From: an uncultured Bacteroidales bacterium | GTDB taxonomy: Bacteria > Bacteroidota > Bacteroidia > Bacteroidales > UBA932 | NCBI GenBank assembly: GCA_934726455.1 | Contig: CAKVDS010000011.1 | Coordinates: 1 to 47,596 of the forward strand | Direction of reading: 5' to 3' | DNA length: 47,596 nt | Part shown: in pieces, positions 35,133 to 43,719 of the stretch | Position numbering within the stretch: position 1 is the first letter of the stretch | Layout: the number at the start of each line of letters is the position of its first letter | Program-made: the position numbers and the translations under genes | The notes under the pieces: model-generated | What the model saw: only the letters and a program-made list of their open reading frames with translations | The model's database searches: none | What the model was told of the DNA's origin: nothing

Positions 35133-36947
35133 ATGTCAGATTATATCGTATCAGCCCGCAAATACAGGCCGGACAGTTTCGAATCGCTTATAGGGCAGGA
35201 CAATATAGCGCGCACCCTCAAGAATTCCATCCGCAGGGGTCAGCTTGCGCACGCATACTTGTTCTGCGGGCCGAGGGGAGTAGGAAAGACGACTGCCGCC
35301 AGGATTTTTGCCAAGACCATAAACTGCGCCAATCCAGGCCCGGACATGGATCCATGCGGTGTCTGTGACTCATGCCGGTCCTTTCAGGAAGGGAGGTCCT
35401 ACTGCATACACGAGCTTGATGCGGCGTCCAACAACGGCGTGGATGACATCAAGGCGCTGATGGACCAGGTCCAGATTCCTCCTCAGGTCGGGAAATACTC
35501 CGTGTACATCATAGATGAGGTCCACATGCTGACGCAGTCGGCGTTCAACGCCTTCCTCAAGACTCTCGAGGAACCGCCTGCACATGCGATTTTCATCCTT
35601 GCCACCACGGAGAAGCACAAGATAATACCTACCATCTTGAGCCGTTGCCAGACTTATGACTTCAACCGTATAAGCATTCCGGACATAGTGCGCAACCTCA
35701 AGGACATTGCCGGCAAGGAGGGGATAACCATAGATGACGAGTCCCTGCATATCATAGCGCACAAGGCTGACGGAGCGATGCGCGATGCGCTTACCATATT
35801 CGACCAGACGGTGGCTTTCTGCGGTACGGATGTCAAGTGCGAGGATGTGATGCGCAACCTCAACGTCCTTGATCATGAGTACAGTTTCCGTCTTGTGGAC
35901 GCATTTCTCGCCGGAGACTATGCCACGGCGCTGCTTATATTCGACGAGGTGCTTTCCAAGGGGTTCAACGCCCAGCATTTTGTGGCGGCTTTGAGCTCCC
36001 ACCTCAGGGATCTTCTCGTCAGCCGTACCGGCGGGCTGGACAGCCTGCTCGACCTTCCGGATTCTCTCAAACGGCGCTATGCTGAGCAGGCGGGACGATG
36101 CTCCGTGAAATTCATATATGATGCTCTTGGCATAACCACCCAGTGTGATGCCGGATACAGAGCGTCCACCAATCAGCGCCTGCATATAGAGTTTGCCCTG
36201 ATGCGCCTCGCGTTCCTGAATGCCGCTCCTTCCGTAGCGGTATCATCTCCGGCCCGGGTCTCAAAGGAGGCAGCCGCCCAGCCTGTTGCTCAGCCTGTCG
36301 CAAAGCCTGCTACACCGCCTGCCGCCCGGCCTGTTGTTCAACCTGCCACGCAGCCTGTTACGCAGCCTGCCGCTCAGCCGAAAATGGCAGAGACACCTGC
36401 TGTGGCCGCAGCAGCCGAGCCGATTGCTCCGGCTCCGGCGGAAGTGCCTGCTGCCGCTCCGGCCCAGACCCGCCGCCGTCCGGCGAAGTCGGGTTCGAGC
36501 CTTTCTTTTTCTTCCCTCGTGAGCGAGGAGGAGCAGAAGCCCGGACCGGAAAAAGAGGATGACGGGAGTGCCGCTCTGCCGGAAGACGAACTCCTGCGGA
36601 GCAAGTGGTCGGAACTGTCCAACCTCTATGCGGACAAGCCGCGTCTGACGAGTCTGCTCTCCAAGTCGGTGCCGAAGATTTCGGAGGAAGAGGGCCGTAA
36701 ACTTGTGGAGTTTACAGTGACCAATGAGGCGCAGAAAAGATGGATAGAGGAGAAGGTGCTTCGCGAACTTGAGAGGCGGTATTGCGAGCTGGTAGGAAGT
36801 TCGGCCATCAGGCTCGCGCCGTCGGTGCTTCCGGACGAGCAGAAAGAAGATGTGAAGTATATGCCTGCGGAGAAAGCTGAAGATCTGATGGGCAAGAACG
36901 AGGAGGTCAGGAATCTTGTGATGGACCTTTCTCTTGATGTAAAGTGA
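35133..36947 (+). CDS. dnaX: DNA polymerase III subunits gamma and tau
   Basis: DnaX is the clamp-loader ATPase of the replicative polymerase. The protein has YRPDSFESLIGQ, Walker A GPRGVGKTT, the zinc cluster CGVCDSC, DELH-type IIDEVHMLT, LEEPPAHAIFILATTE and the arginine-finger SRCQTYDF. Residues about 365-452 form a linker very rich in Pro, Ala, Gln and Val, with repeats of the type QPVAQPVAKP. The C-terminal tau-like part (about 490-605) is present, and no slippery sequence for a short gamma form was evident. ATG at 35133 is used since the upstream TTG lies in the promoter box. Confidence 0.95.
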   Translation: MSDYIVSARKYRPDSFESLIGQDNIARTLKNSIRRGQLAHAYLFCGPRGVGKTTAARIFAKTINCANPGPDMDPCGVCDSCRSFQEGRSYCIHELDAASNNGVDDIKALMDQVQIPPQVGKYSVYIIDEVHMLTQSAFNAFLKTLEEPPAHAIFILATTEKHKIIPTILSRCQTYDFNRISIPDIVRNLKDIAGKEGITIDDESLHIIAHKADGAMRDALTIFDQTVAFCGTDVKCEDVMRNLNVLDHEYSFRLVDAFLAGDYATALLIFDEVLSKGFNAQHFVAALSSHLRDLLVSRTGGLDSLLDLPDSLKRRYAEQAGRCSVKFIYDALGITTQCDAGYRASTNQRLHIEFALMRLAFLNAAPSVAVSSPARVSKEAAAQPVAQPVAKPATPPAARPVVQPATQPVTQPAAQPKMAETPAVAAAAEPIAPAPAEVPAAAPAQTRRRPAKSGSSLSFSSLVSEEEQKPGPEKEDDGSAALPEDELLRSKWSELSNLYADKPRLTSLLSKSVPKISEEEGRKLVEFTVTNEAQKRWIEEKVLRELERRYCELVGSSAIRLAPSVLPDEQKEDVKYMPAEKAEDLMGKNEEVRNLVMDLSLDVK

Positions 36948-36953
36948 TATGCC

Positions 36954-37760
36954 ATGAAGTTGCGCTGCGAGAATCTTGTAAAGAAATATGGCCTCCGGAC
37001 AGTCGTCAAAGGCGTGTCCATGGAGGTGAACCAGGGAGAGATTGTGGGATTTCTCGGCCCTAACGGGGCAGGCAAGACCACGAGCTTCTATATGATCACG
37101 GGACAGATTGTCCCTAACGGAGGCAAGGTTTTCCTTGATGATGAGGATATTACTGGGCTTCCTATGTATAAGCGGGCTCAGAAAGGAGTCGGATACCTTC
37201 CGCAGGATGCATCCGTGTTCCGGAAGATGTCCGTTGAGGACAACATAGTCTCAGTGATGGAAATGAAGGGCATCCCGAAGGCCGAGAGGCGGGAGCGGAC
37301 CGAAGCTCTTATCGATGAGTTCAACCTTTCCAAGGTGCGCAAGTCATTGGGCATACAGCTCTCCGGAGGCGAGCGCCGCCGCTGCGAGATTGCCCGCGCC
37401 CTCGCCATAGATCCGAAGTTCATCCTTCTGGATGAGCCGTTTGCCGGTGTTGACCCCATCGCTGTCGAAGACATACAGTATATAATAGCCAAACTCAAGT
37501 ACCGAAATATCGGAGTCATCATCACCGACCACAATGTCGGCGAGACCCTTGCCATCACCGACCGGGCATACCTCCTCTATGAGGGCACCATCCTTCAGGA
37601 GGGCACGCCTCAGCAACTTGCAGCAGATGAGGATGTACGCACGAAGTACCTCGGTTCGGGATTTGTGCTCAAGCGTTCAGTCTCTGTGCAGCGCGCCCTT
37701 GATGAGCATGAGGCGATGATCCGTACGAGAATCGTTGAAGAGGAGGATGTGAAAATATGA
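36954..37760 (+). CDS. lptB: LPS export ABC transporter ATP-binding protein
   Basis: LptB is the cytoplasmic ATPase that powers lipopolysaccharide extraction by the LptFG complex. Its 268 residues have Walker A GPNGAGKTT, the LptB-typical LPMYKRAQKGVGYLPQDASVF, signature LSGGERRR, Walker B FILLDEPFAGVDPIA and the switch His in ITDHNVGETL. A C-terminal extension of about 25 residues after KYLGSGF (basic, then acidic) exceeds the usual 240-residue enzyme. It begins 6 bp after dnaX and overlaps cmk by 4 bp (ATGA). Other lpt genes are not in the window. Confidence 0.95.
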   Translation: MKLRCENLVKKYGLRTVVKGVSMEVNQGEIVGFLGPNGAGKTTSFYMITGQIVPNGGKVFLDDEDITGLPMYKRAQKGVGYLPQDASVFRKMSVEDNIVSVMEMKGIPKAERRERTEALIDEFNLSKVRKSLGIQLSGGERRRCEIARALAIDPKFILLDEPFAGVDPIAVEDIQYIIAKLKYRNIGVIITDHNVGETLAITDRAYLLYEGTILQEGTPQQLAADEDVRTKYLGSGFVLKRSVSVQRALDEHEAMIRTRIVEEEDVKI

Positions 37761-38446
37761 GAATCCCGGACATAATCATAGCTGTGGACGGATATTCGTC
37801 CACAGGCAAGAGCACTTTCGCCAAACTGGTCGCAAAGAAGTTTTCTTTCCAGTATCTGGATTCCGGTGCGATGTACAGGGGTGTTACCCTGTTCGCACAG
37901 GAGACTGGTCTGATTTCTCCTGAAAGCGTCATCTCCGGCTCACTGCGCGATGCGCTGGAGAGCCTTGACCTTCATTTCGGGGTCGACGGGACATACATAG
38001 GCGACAGATGCATAGAAAAGGAGATCAGGACGATGAAAGTCTCCTCACAGGTGAGCCCGATCGCGACCGTTCCTTATGTGCGTGAATATGTTGACGGGCG
38101 CCTGCATTCTTTTGCCTCTGAAGGCAGGGTGGTGATGGACGGCCGGGACATCGGGACGACCGTGTTCCCTCAGGCTCAACTGAAGATTTTCATGACCGCC
38201 AGCCCGCAGGTGCGTGCGCAGCGCCGTTTTGACGAACTCAAGGCCAAAGGACAGGAGCCTGTTTTTGAGGACGTGCTGCGCAATCTGCAGGAGAGGGACT
38301 ATATAGATTCGCACCGTGAGGCTTCGCCTCTGCGCCGCGCGGAGGATTCATTTGAACTGGACAATTCTCTCATGAGCCTTGAGGACGAGCTTGTCTGGGT
38401 AGAGGGCCTGATGAGGGGAAGATTCACCATATATGACCAAGGTTGA
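37757..38446 (+). CDS. cmk: Cytidylate kinase
   Basis: This enzyme phosphorylates CMP and dCMP with ATP. The 229-residue protein has the P-loop VDGYSSTGKST (10-20, with SSTG instead of the commoner PAGSG-like loop), YLDSGAMYRG for the nucleotide base, DGRDIGTTVFP and the LID-type arginine region (ASPQVRAQRRFDEL). The start overlaps the lptB stop by 4 bp and the 3' end overlaps ispH by 14 bp, so the three genes are probably translationally coupled. Confidence 0.94.
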   Translation: MRIPDIIIAVDGYSSTGKSTFAKLVAKKFSFQYLDSGAMYRGVTLFAQETGLISPESVISGSLRDALESLDLHFGVDGTYIGDRCIEKEIRTMKVSSQVSPIATVPYVREYVDGRLHSFASEGRVVMDGRDIGTTVFPQAQLKIFMTASPQVRAQRRFDELKAKGQEPVFEDVLRNLQERDYIDSHREASPLRRAEDSFELDNSLMSLEDELVWVEGLMRGRFTIYDQG

Positions 38447-39323
38447 GATCGATCCGCACTCGGGTTTCTGCGGCGGTGTGATCCGCGCCATAGGCACTGC
38501 GGAGGCTTACCTCAAGGAACACGGTGCTCCGCTTGTCTCTCTCGGGGCCATAGTCCACAATGAGGAGGAACTCTCGAGGCTTCGTCTCATGGGCCTTGAG
38601 ACCGTCAGCAGCATTGCGGAGATGAAATCCTGCCCGGGCGGCACTCCTCTGTTGATTCGTGCTCATGGAGAGCCCCCGTCGGTGTATGCTGATGCCGAAC
38701 GTCTCGGGCTGCGCCTGATTGACTGCACCTGCCCGGTGGTGCTCAGACTCCAGAAGATGATACGCGACGCCTATTCGGCCGTACGTTCCAAAGGCGGGCA
38801 GCTGCTTCTGTTCGGCAAGTCCGGTCATCCGGAAGTCCTCGGACTTGTGGGGCAGGTAGGAGGAGATGTGGTTGTGTTCCAGGATCCTGACAGCATCGAT
38901 GCCTTGATGTCCTGCGGCGCAATCCGCACGGGGCACGACATAGAACTGTTCTCCCAGACCACGATGAGTCCGTCCGATTACCGGCGTGCATCGGAGATCC
39001 TCTCTTCTCGCATGACCGGAGGGGCGCGGCTGAATGTCCACGACACGATATGTTCGCAGGTTGCGTCACGCCACAGGGAACTTTCCCGCTTCGCCGGGAG
39101 CCATGATGTGATACTGTTTGTTTCGGGCACCTCGAGTTCTAACGGCAAAGTCCTGTTTGAACTTTGCCGGAGTGTGAATCCCCGTTCTTATCATATCGGA
39201 TGCGCCGCGGACCTCAGGCCGGAGTGGCTGGAGGGTGCTGCAAGCGCCGGTGTGTGCGGAGCTACCTCCACCCCCAAATGGTTGCTGGAGGATGTTGCGC
39301 GTGCAGTGGAAAATTTGCAATAG
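38433..39323 (+). CDS. ispH: 4-hydroxy-3-methylbut-2-enyl diphosphate reductase
   Basis: IspH performs the last step of the non-mevalonate pathway, reducing HMBPP to IPP and DMAPP with an iron-sulfur cluster. Three cluster cysteines can be seen: Cys13 in SGFCGGV, Cys100 in DCTCPVV and Cys207 in HDTICSQ. The substrate His is in IRAHGE (76-80), Glu is in GHPEVLG, and the C-terminal GTSSSNGK contacts the diphosphate. At 296 residues it has the normal length. The ATG at 38433 overlaps cmk and places Cys13 correctly. The gene ends the lptB-cmk-ispH run; efp has its own promoter. Confidence 0.96.
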   Translation: MTKVEIDPHSGFCGGVIRAIGTAEAYLKEHGAPLVSLGAIVHNEEELSRLRLMGLETVSSIAEMKSCPGGTPLLIRAHGEPPSVYADAERLGLRLIDCTCPVVLRLQKMIRDAYSAVRSKGGQLLLFGKSGHPEVLGLVGQVGGDVVVFQDPDSIDALMSCGAIRTGHDIELFSQTTMSPSDYRRASEILSSRMTGGARLNVHDTICSQVASRHRELSRFAGSHDVILFVSGTSSSNGKVLFELCRSVNPRSYHIGCAADLRPEWLEGAASAGVCGATSTPKWLLEDVARAVENLQ

Positions 39324-39345
39324 TTGCGGCATTTGACTAAATTTG
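39314..39345 (+). promoter_or_regulatory. efp promoter (TTTG, 20 bp, TAAATTTG)
   Basis: A full Bacteroidetes-type promoter: TTTG at 39314-39317, a 20-bp spacer and TAAATTTG at 39338-39345. The upstream box lies in the last codons of ispH. The leader to the efp ATG at 39386 is about 36 nt and AT-rich. Confidence 0.7.
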
Positions 39346-39385
39346 CCGCACAATTCGCGAAATCAATACAATACTACAATAATTT

Positions 39386-39949
39386 ATGGCAACAACAGCT
39401 GATTTTAAAAACGGCCTTTATCTCAAGTTCAATGACAAGCCTTGCCAGATCGTGTGGTTTCAGCACGTGAAGCCGGGCAAGGGTCCCGCTTTCGTGAAGA
39501 CCAAGCTTCGCAACCTTGAGAACGGACGTATTCTCGAGAACACTTTTACCGCCGGCGCCAAGATCGAGACCATCGATGTGGAACGTCGCCCATATCAGTT
39601 CCTCTATGCGGAGGAGGACGGATTCAACTTCATGCATGAGGAGACTTACGAGCAGATTCTTCTCCCTAAGGATGTCGTTGAGAATGCCGACCTGATGAAA
39701 GAAGGACAGCATGTGGAGATGATGTTCGTGGTAGGAGAGGAGAAATGCCTCACCTGCGAGCTCCCTACCTATGTGACCCTCGAAGTGACTTATTCTGAGC
39801 CTGCTGTCAAGGGCAACACCGCTTCCACTTCAGCTCTCAAGGAGGTGACTCTTGAGACCGGTGCCAAGATCATGGTTCCGCTTTTCATCGAGACCGGTGA
39901 GAAGATCACCGTCAACACCACCGACCGCTCATACGGCCAGAGAGTATAA
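39386..39949 (+). CDS. efp: Translation elongation factor P
   Basis: EF-P rescues ribosomes stalled at consecutive prolines. The 187 residues have the three expected beta domains. The loop that reaches the peptidyl-transferase centre is KPGKGPAF with Lys32 at its tip, the site modified in many bacteria. The central YAEEDGFNFMHEETYEQ and the C-terminal VPLFIETGEKITVNTTDRSY are typical. No modification enzyme gene (epmA/B/C) is in the window. The gene is single, with its own promoter and a terminator 27 bp after the stop. Confidence 0.97.
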   Translation: MATTADFKNGLYLKFNDKPCQIVWFQHVKPGKGPAFVKTKLRNLENGRILENTFTAGAKIETIDVERRPYQFLYAEEDGFNFMHEETYEQILLPKDVVENADLMKEGQHVEMMFVVGEEKCLTCELPTYVTLEVTYSEPAVKGNTASTSALKEVTLETGAKIMVPLFIETGEKITVNTTDRSYGQRV

Positions 39950-39975
39950 GGTTTGGAACTTCGTCCCAAAAGAAA

Positions 39976-40001
39976 AGAGCGTCTGTTGTTACAGGCGCTC
40001 T
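39976..40001. terminator. Bidirectional terminator between efp and the DUF4783 gene
   Basis: Arms 39976-39986 and 39991-40001 pair over 11 bp with one G-T wobble around the loop TGTT. T-rich sequence follows on the plus strand, and the minus strand is U-rich after the other arm. The stop codon of the minus-strand gene (39989-39991) lies within it. Confidence 0.82.
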
Positions 40002-40402
40002 ATTTTTAGTTGTTGTATTCTGTATCCGTCGTCCTTTGCACTGACGAATATCGTGACTGAGAAAGTCTCCCCTCCGGCGTTCAGACTGCCGAGGGCGTAT
40101 TTCATGTTCGCCCTTTCGGCCGTATGGGTGATGTCGAACGAGCGGGGAGTATAGGTCTCGAAGAAAGTCTTGAGAATCTGTCTGGCCTGAGCCCTGCTGG
40201 CATTGCTCTCCTGCGAAGATACACATACCTCAAGGTTGTCATCGAACCATGCCGACAGGCAGTCCGCATCTCCTTTGACCATGTACTTGCCTATCGGGGT
40301 GAAAACATCATTCCGCTCCGTCTGGGCTTGAGCCTGAGCCTGGATCTGCGTGCAGAGCAGGACAGGCAGGACCATCGCCGCTATTTTTGTGATTACTCGC
40401 AC
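39989..40402 (-). CDS. Secreted DUF4783 family protein
   Basis: This 137-residue protein has a signal peptide (MRVITKIAAMVLPVLLC, cleavage near IQAQAQ) and a small mature domain of the NTF2-like DUF4783 type: FTPIGKYMVKGDADCLSAWF, then SRAQARQILKTFF, and a paired-strand end with GETFSVTIFV and YRIQQLKIERL. Such folds often bind small ligands, but the function is unknown. GTG at 40402 is chosen: the TTG at 40420 lies at a promoter-like GATATTTG, and the GTG start gives the best signal peptide (basic residue, then hydrophobic core). Confidence 0.8.
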   Translation of the reverse strand: MRVITKIAAMVLPVLLCTQIQAQAQAQTERNDVFTPIGKYMVKGDADCLSAWFDDNLEVCVSSQESNASRAQARQILKTFFETYTPRSFDITHTAERANMKYALGSLNAGGETFSVTIFVSAKDDGYRIQQLKIERL

Positions 40403-40414
40403 GGAGCGTCTGTG

Positions 40415-40445
40415 TTGCAAATATCAAGCCACATAAGTATATTTG
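40415..40445 (+). promoter_or_regulatory. Promoter of the rhamnogalacturonan-lyase-like gene (TTG, 20 bp, TATATTTG)
   Basis: TTG at 40415-40417, a 20-bp spacer and TATATTTG at 40438-40445 fit the Bacteroidetes consensus. The leader to the ATG at 40481 is about 31 nt. The region overlaps the divergent start of the DUF4783 gene. Confidence 0.6.
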
Positions 40446-40480
40446 CATGATACTGAAAAACAATGACATTTACATACAGG

Positions 40481-43249
40481 ATGAAAAATTTGATTCTGGC
40501 GCTTTCCGGCGCTTTTCTTCTGATCCAGAGTGTGTCCGCGCAGCAGATCGAGCTGTGCAATCTCGCCGGCCGTGAAGCGGCTGTCCGTCAGGGAAGTTCA
40601 TGGGGCGTTCCTTTTGAGAAAGGTTCGACACGCCCGGATGCCGTGTTCGAACTTTCGTCCGGCGGTGCTGCTGTCCCTGTGTCGACCTGGCCGTTGGCAT
40701 ATTGGCCTGACGGCTCGCTGAAATGGCTCGGGCTCGCCACTGTATCGGAGCCGGGGATGGATTCGCTCATGCTGAGCGTGAAGCCGTCTCCGAAGAAACG
40801 CCGCGGGACGGTGCCTGCCGGTGTGGTTCCCGGAATCGCGGAACAGACACCTGACGGCATCAGGGTCAACACCGGCGCGATGTCTTGCATTTTCCCGGCA
40901 TCAGGCGTCAACTTCATAAGAGATATGAGACTTGGAGACGGCACCATAGTGTCCGGGGCAAGTCTGGTGGCCATACTTGAGACACGCGAAGGCAGGACAG
41001 TGGAGTATGAAGATTTCGAGGGGGCTGTCTCTTCGGTGAGCCTTGTCCAGAACAGTCCGCTGCGTGCAGTGGTCAAGATAGAAGGTAAACATAAGTCTTT
41101 GACCGGGAGCCGTGAGTGGCTGCCGTTCAAACTCTTCTGCGTGATGTATAAGGGCGTGCCTGCCATCAGCCTTACGCATTCTTTCTTGTTTGACAGCGAT
41201 GGTAAACAGGACTATATCAAGGGAATAGGGGTCAGGTTTGACGTGCCTTTCCGTGATGAGGCACACAACAGGCATGTCAGGTTTGCCGGGGACGGCAAGG
41301 ATGGCGCAGGATTCTGGTGTGAGCCTGTGCGTCTGGCTCCAGGATACCGTCCGTCTGCCGGCAGGGTGTTCTCGGACAATTATGCCGATTATCTGCGCGG
41401 CAAAAAGCTTCCGTCTCTTGAGGAGCTTGGAGAGAGGGAGCGGAGTACTCTTCTCACCTGTCCGGTGTGGGGAGATATGCGTCTGGTGCAGTCCGGGCCT
41501 AACGCTTTCTCAATAGACAAACGTACTACTGACAAGAGCTCTTGGGTGCATGTCACAGACGGCGGACGTTCACTCGGCGGTGCGCTTCTTGGAGATACCG
41601 GCGGCAGCGTGTTTGTCGGGGTCAAGGATTTCTGGCAGAGCTGCCCTTCCGCCCTTTATGTGGACAAGGCCGGAGAAGACAGTGGCTGTCTTACGGCCTG
41701 GTTGTGGTCTCCGGACGGTGAAGCGATGGATATGCGCCATTACGACACTGTGGGCCATGACCTCAAGATCAATTATGAAGATTTCAAGGATGGCTGGGAA
41801 TCACCTTATGGCGTCGGCCATCGCTCTACCTTGGAAATCAGGCTTTTCGACGATATTCCGTCCGGTGATGAGCTGCTTGCGGTGGCCAAGGCCGTGCAGA
41901 AACCGGTGCAGTACTGTTGTACTCCGGAGTATTTCAGCTCTGTCAACGCGTTCGGCACATATTGGGGTCTGCCTGACTATTCCAATCCTCTCACCGCCGG
42001 CATAGAGAAACAGCTCGATGATATGCTTGAGTTCTATAAGAGGCAGGTGGACGAGCGTTCATGGTACGGGTTCTGGAACTATGGCGATGTGATGCACAAC
42101 TATGATTTCACGCGTCACGACTGGCGTTATGATATCGGAGGCTGGGCATGGAACAATATCGAGCTCGCCCCCAACGTCTTGTTGTGGACTTGTTTCCTGC
42201 GCACTGGACGGGAGGACATCTGGACTATGGCCGAGGCTATGGAGAAGCATGCGAGCGAAGTGGACGTGCACCATATCGGGCGTTTTGCCCCGCTCGGCTC
42301 GCGACACAATGTCAAGCATTGGGGCGATGGATGCAAACAGCCGCGTATCGAGTATGCAGCGATGAAGCGCTATCTCTATTATCTCACAGGCGGCGATGCC
42401 CTGACGGGAGAGCGTATGACCGAGCAGATCGGCTCGGAGAAAGCCTACGAATATGCCCGCCGCATAAGCACATGGGGCGCCGTCTCCGGCACATACCTCA
42501 AGGGCAGCCTCAATGACTGGGCTTATTACGCCAGCAACTGGATGCTCGAGTGGGAGCGTACAGGCAACACATATTATCGTGACAAACTCCTGAACTCGAT
42601 GAAGGACATCGTTGCGCTCGGAAGCTTGAGCGGACGGCTTGTGTTTGATTATTTCGACACTGACACCGGACGTTTCATGGTCTATCTCAAGGAGGATCCT
42701 TCATACAAGGGTTTCGTAGAGGCTCCGAAGAGCGATTTCGTGCCGGCTTCCAGCCTGAGCCGGAGAAAACTTGAGAAAATAGTCGGCTACAGGCTCTCAA
42801 ATGTAAGGGGCGACACTTTCGGCCTGCTCTTCGGCTCTCCTGAACTGCTTTCGGATATGCGGATGACTGTGGACATGCCGGAATTCTGGAGGCTTGCGGA
42901 CAACTTCCTCGCTGATGTCTCCACCTCAAAGGGCGGAAACATGACCGGCCCGAGGGCTGCGGCGTGGGTTTCTGATTCCCGCAAGGATGCCGCGATGGGG
43001 GCGCTTGCGTGGAAGAATCTGCTTGACAACGGGTTCACGGACACAGAAAGTGACGGCACAAAGGTCGTTGCGCACCCGCTCGACAGTAAAGTTGCCACTC
43101 CATATATCGTCAAGCCTGTAGGAGAGCCTGATTTCCGGGGGCAGACGGCCGGTTGGCAGCGCCATACCCCTTCGACTACGCAATGGCTTCTCAATGCGAT
43201 AGAGGTCATGCATTGGGCGAAACCTTATATGCCTGCGGATCAGCAATGA
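40481..43249 (+). CDS. Exo-rhamnogalacturonan lyase-like (PcRGLX/YetA) secreted protein
   Basis: The 922-residue protein has a signal peptide (MKNLILALSGAFLLIQSVSA). Its N-terminal domain has the RIFT-barrel signature VPFEKGSTRP...VSTWPLAYWPDGSLKWLG of the PcRGLX/YetA family. A central beta-rich domain spans about 125-440. The C-terminal half, with WYGFWNYGDVMHNYD, WAWNNIELAPN, VDVHHIG and GDALTGE, is a helical toroid as in pectin-lyase-type PL26 enzymes. Characterised relatives release unsaturated disaccharides from rhamnogalacturonan-I ends. The substrate here is inferred by family only. No SusC/SusD pair or other glycan enzyme is next to it. Start at 40481 is preferred over the ATG at 40463, which adds residues before the signal peptide. 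Confidence 0.87.
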   Translation: MKNLILALSGAFLLIQSVSAQQIELCNLAGREAAVRQGSSWGVPFEKGSTRPDAVFELSSGGAAVPVSTWPLAYWPDGSLKWLGLATVSEPGMDSLMLSVKPSPKKRRGTVPAGVVPGIAEQTPDGIRVNTGAMSCIFPASGVNFIRDMRLGDGTIVSGASLVAILETREGRTVEYEDFEGAVSSVSLVQNSPLRAVVKIEGKHKSLTGSREWLPFKLFCVMYKGVPAISLTHSFLFDSDGKQDYIKGIGVRFDVPFRDEAHNRHVRFAGDGKDGAGFWCEPVRLAPGYRPSAGRVFSDNYADYLRGKKLPSLEELGERERSTLLTCPVWGDMRLVQSGPNAFSIDKRTTDKSSWVHVTDGGRSLGGALLGDTGGSVFVGVKDFWQSCPSALYVDKAGEDSGCLTAWLWSPDGEAMDMRHYDTVGHDLKINYEDFKDGWESPYGVGHRSTLEIRLFDDIPSGDELLAVAKAVQKPVQYCCTPEYFSSVNAFGTYWGLPDYSNPLTAGIEKQLDDMLEFYKRQVDERSWYGFWNYGDVMHNYDFTRHDWRYDIGGWAWNNIELAPNVLLWTCFLRTGREDIWTMAEAMEKHASEVDVHHIGRFAPLGSRHNVKHWGDGCKQPRIEYAAMKRYLYYLTGGDALTGERMTEQIGSEKAYEYARRISTWGAVSGTYLKGSLNDWAYYASNWMLEWERTGNTYYRDKLLNSMKDIVALGSLSGRLVFDYFDTDTGRFMVYLKEDPSYKGFVEAPKSDFVPASSLSRRKLEKIVGYRLSNVRGDTFGLLFGSPELLSDMRMTVDMPEFWRLADNFLADVSTSKGGNMTGPRAAAWVSDSRKDAAMGALAWKNLLDNGFTDTESDGTKVVAHPLDSKVATPYIVKPVGEPDFRGQTAGWQRHTPSTTQWLLNAIEVMHWAKPYMPADQQ

Positions 43250-43719
43250 AGATAACTCTTCTCACCGTGGGGAGGACCGACATCCCTTGGGTCCGGGAGG
43301 GTCTTCAGACCTATGTCTCCAGACTTGAGCATTATGTGCGTTTCTCTCTTGTGGAGATTCCGGAACTCAAGAATGTGTCGGCCCTGTCGAAAGACAACAT
43401 CAAAATCAAGGAAGGGGAGCTCCTGCTCGCCAACGTGAGGCCTTCCGACACTCTGGTGCTGCTGGACGAACACGGGCGTGAGTTGCGCTCGGTGGAATTC
43501 GCTTCTGAGCTGTCCGCCATGATGTCGAGGGGCGGCAAGGACATTGTTTTTGCGATAGGAGGGGCATACGGGTTCAGCCCGGCTGTCTATGACAGGGCTG
43601 ACAGGAAGCTCTCGCTTTCACGGATGACTTTCTCCCATCAGATGGTGAGAACGATTTTTGCGGAACAGTTGTACAGGGCTTTCACCATAATGCGTGGGGA
43701 GCCTTACCATCACGAATGA
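43246..43719 (+). CDS. rlmH: 23S rRNA pseudouridine-1915 N3-methyltransferase
   Basis: RlmH methylates pseudouridine 1915 in helix 69 of 23S rRNA in assembled 70S ribosomes. The 157-residue SPOUT-fold protein starts MKITLLTVGRTD and has LLDEHGRELRSVEFA, the knot AIGGAYGF and the C-terminal SLSRMTFSHQMVR...EQLYRA...GEPYHHE, all family-diagnostic. ATG at 43246 overlaps the previous stop (ATGA); the in-frame extension upstream to 43153 is unrelated sequence of the preceding gene's other frame. Its own stop overlaps the kinase start by 4 bp (ATGA). Confidence 0.96.
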   Translation: MKITLLTVGRTDIPWVREGLQTYVSRLEHYVRFSLVEIPELKNVSALSKDNIKIKEGELLLANVRPSDTLVLLDEHGRELRSVEFASELSAMMSRGGKDIVFAIGGAYGFSPAVYDRADRKLSLSRMTFSHQMVRTIFAEQLYRAFTIMRGEPYHHE

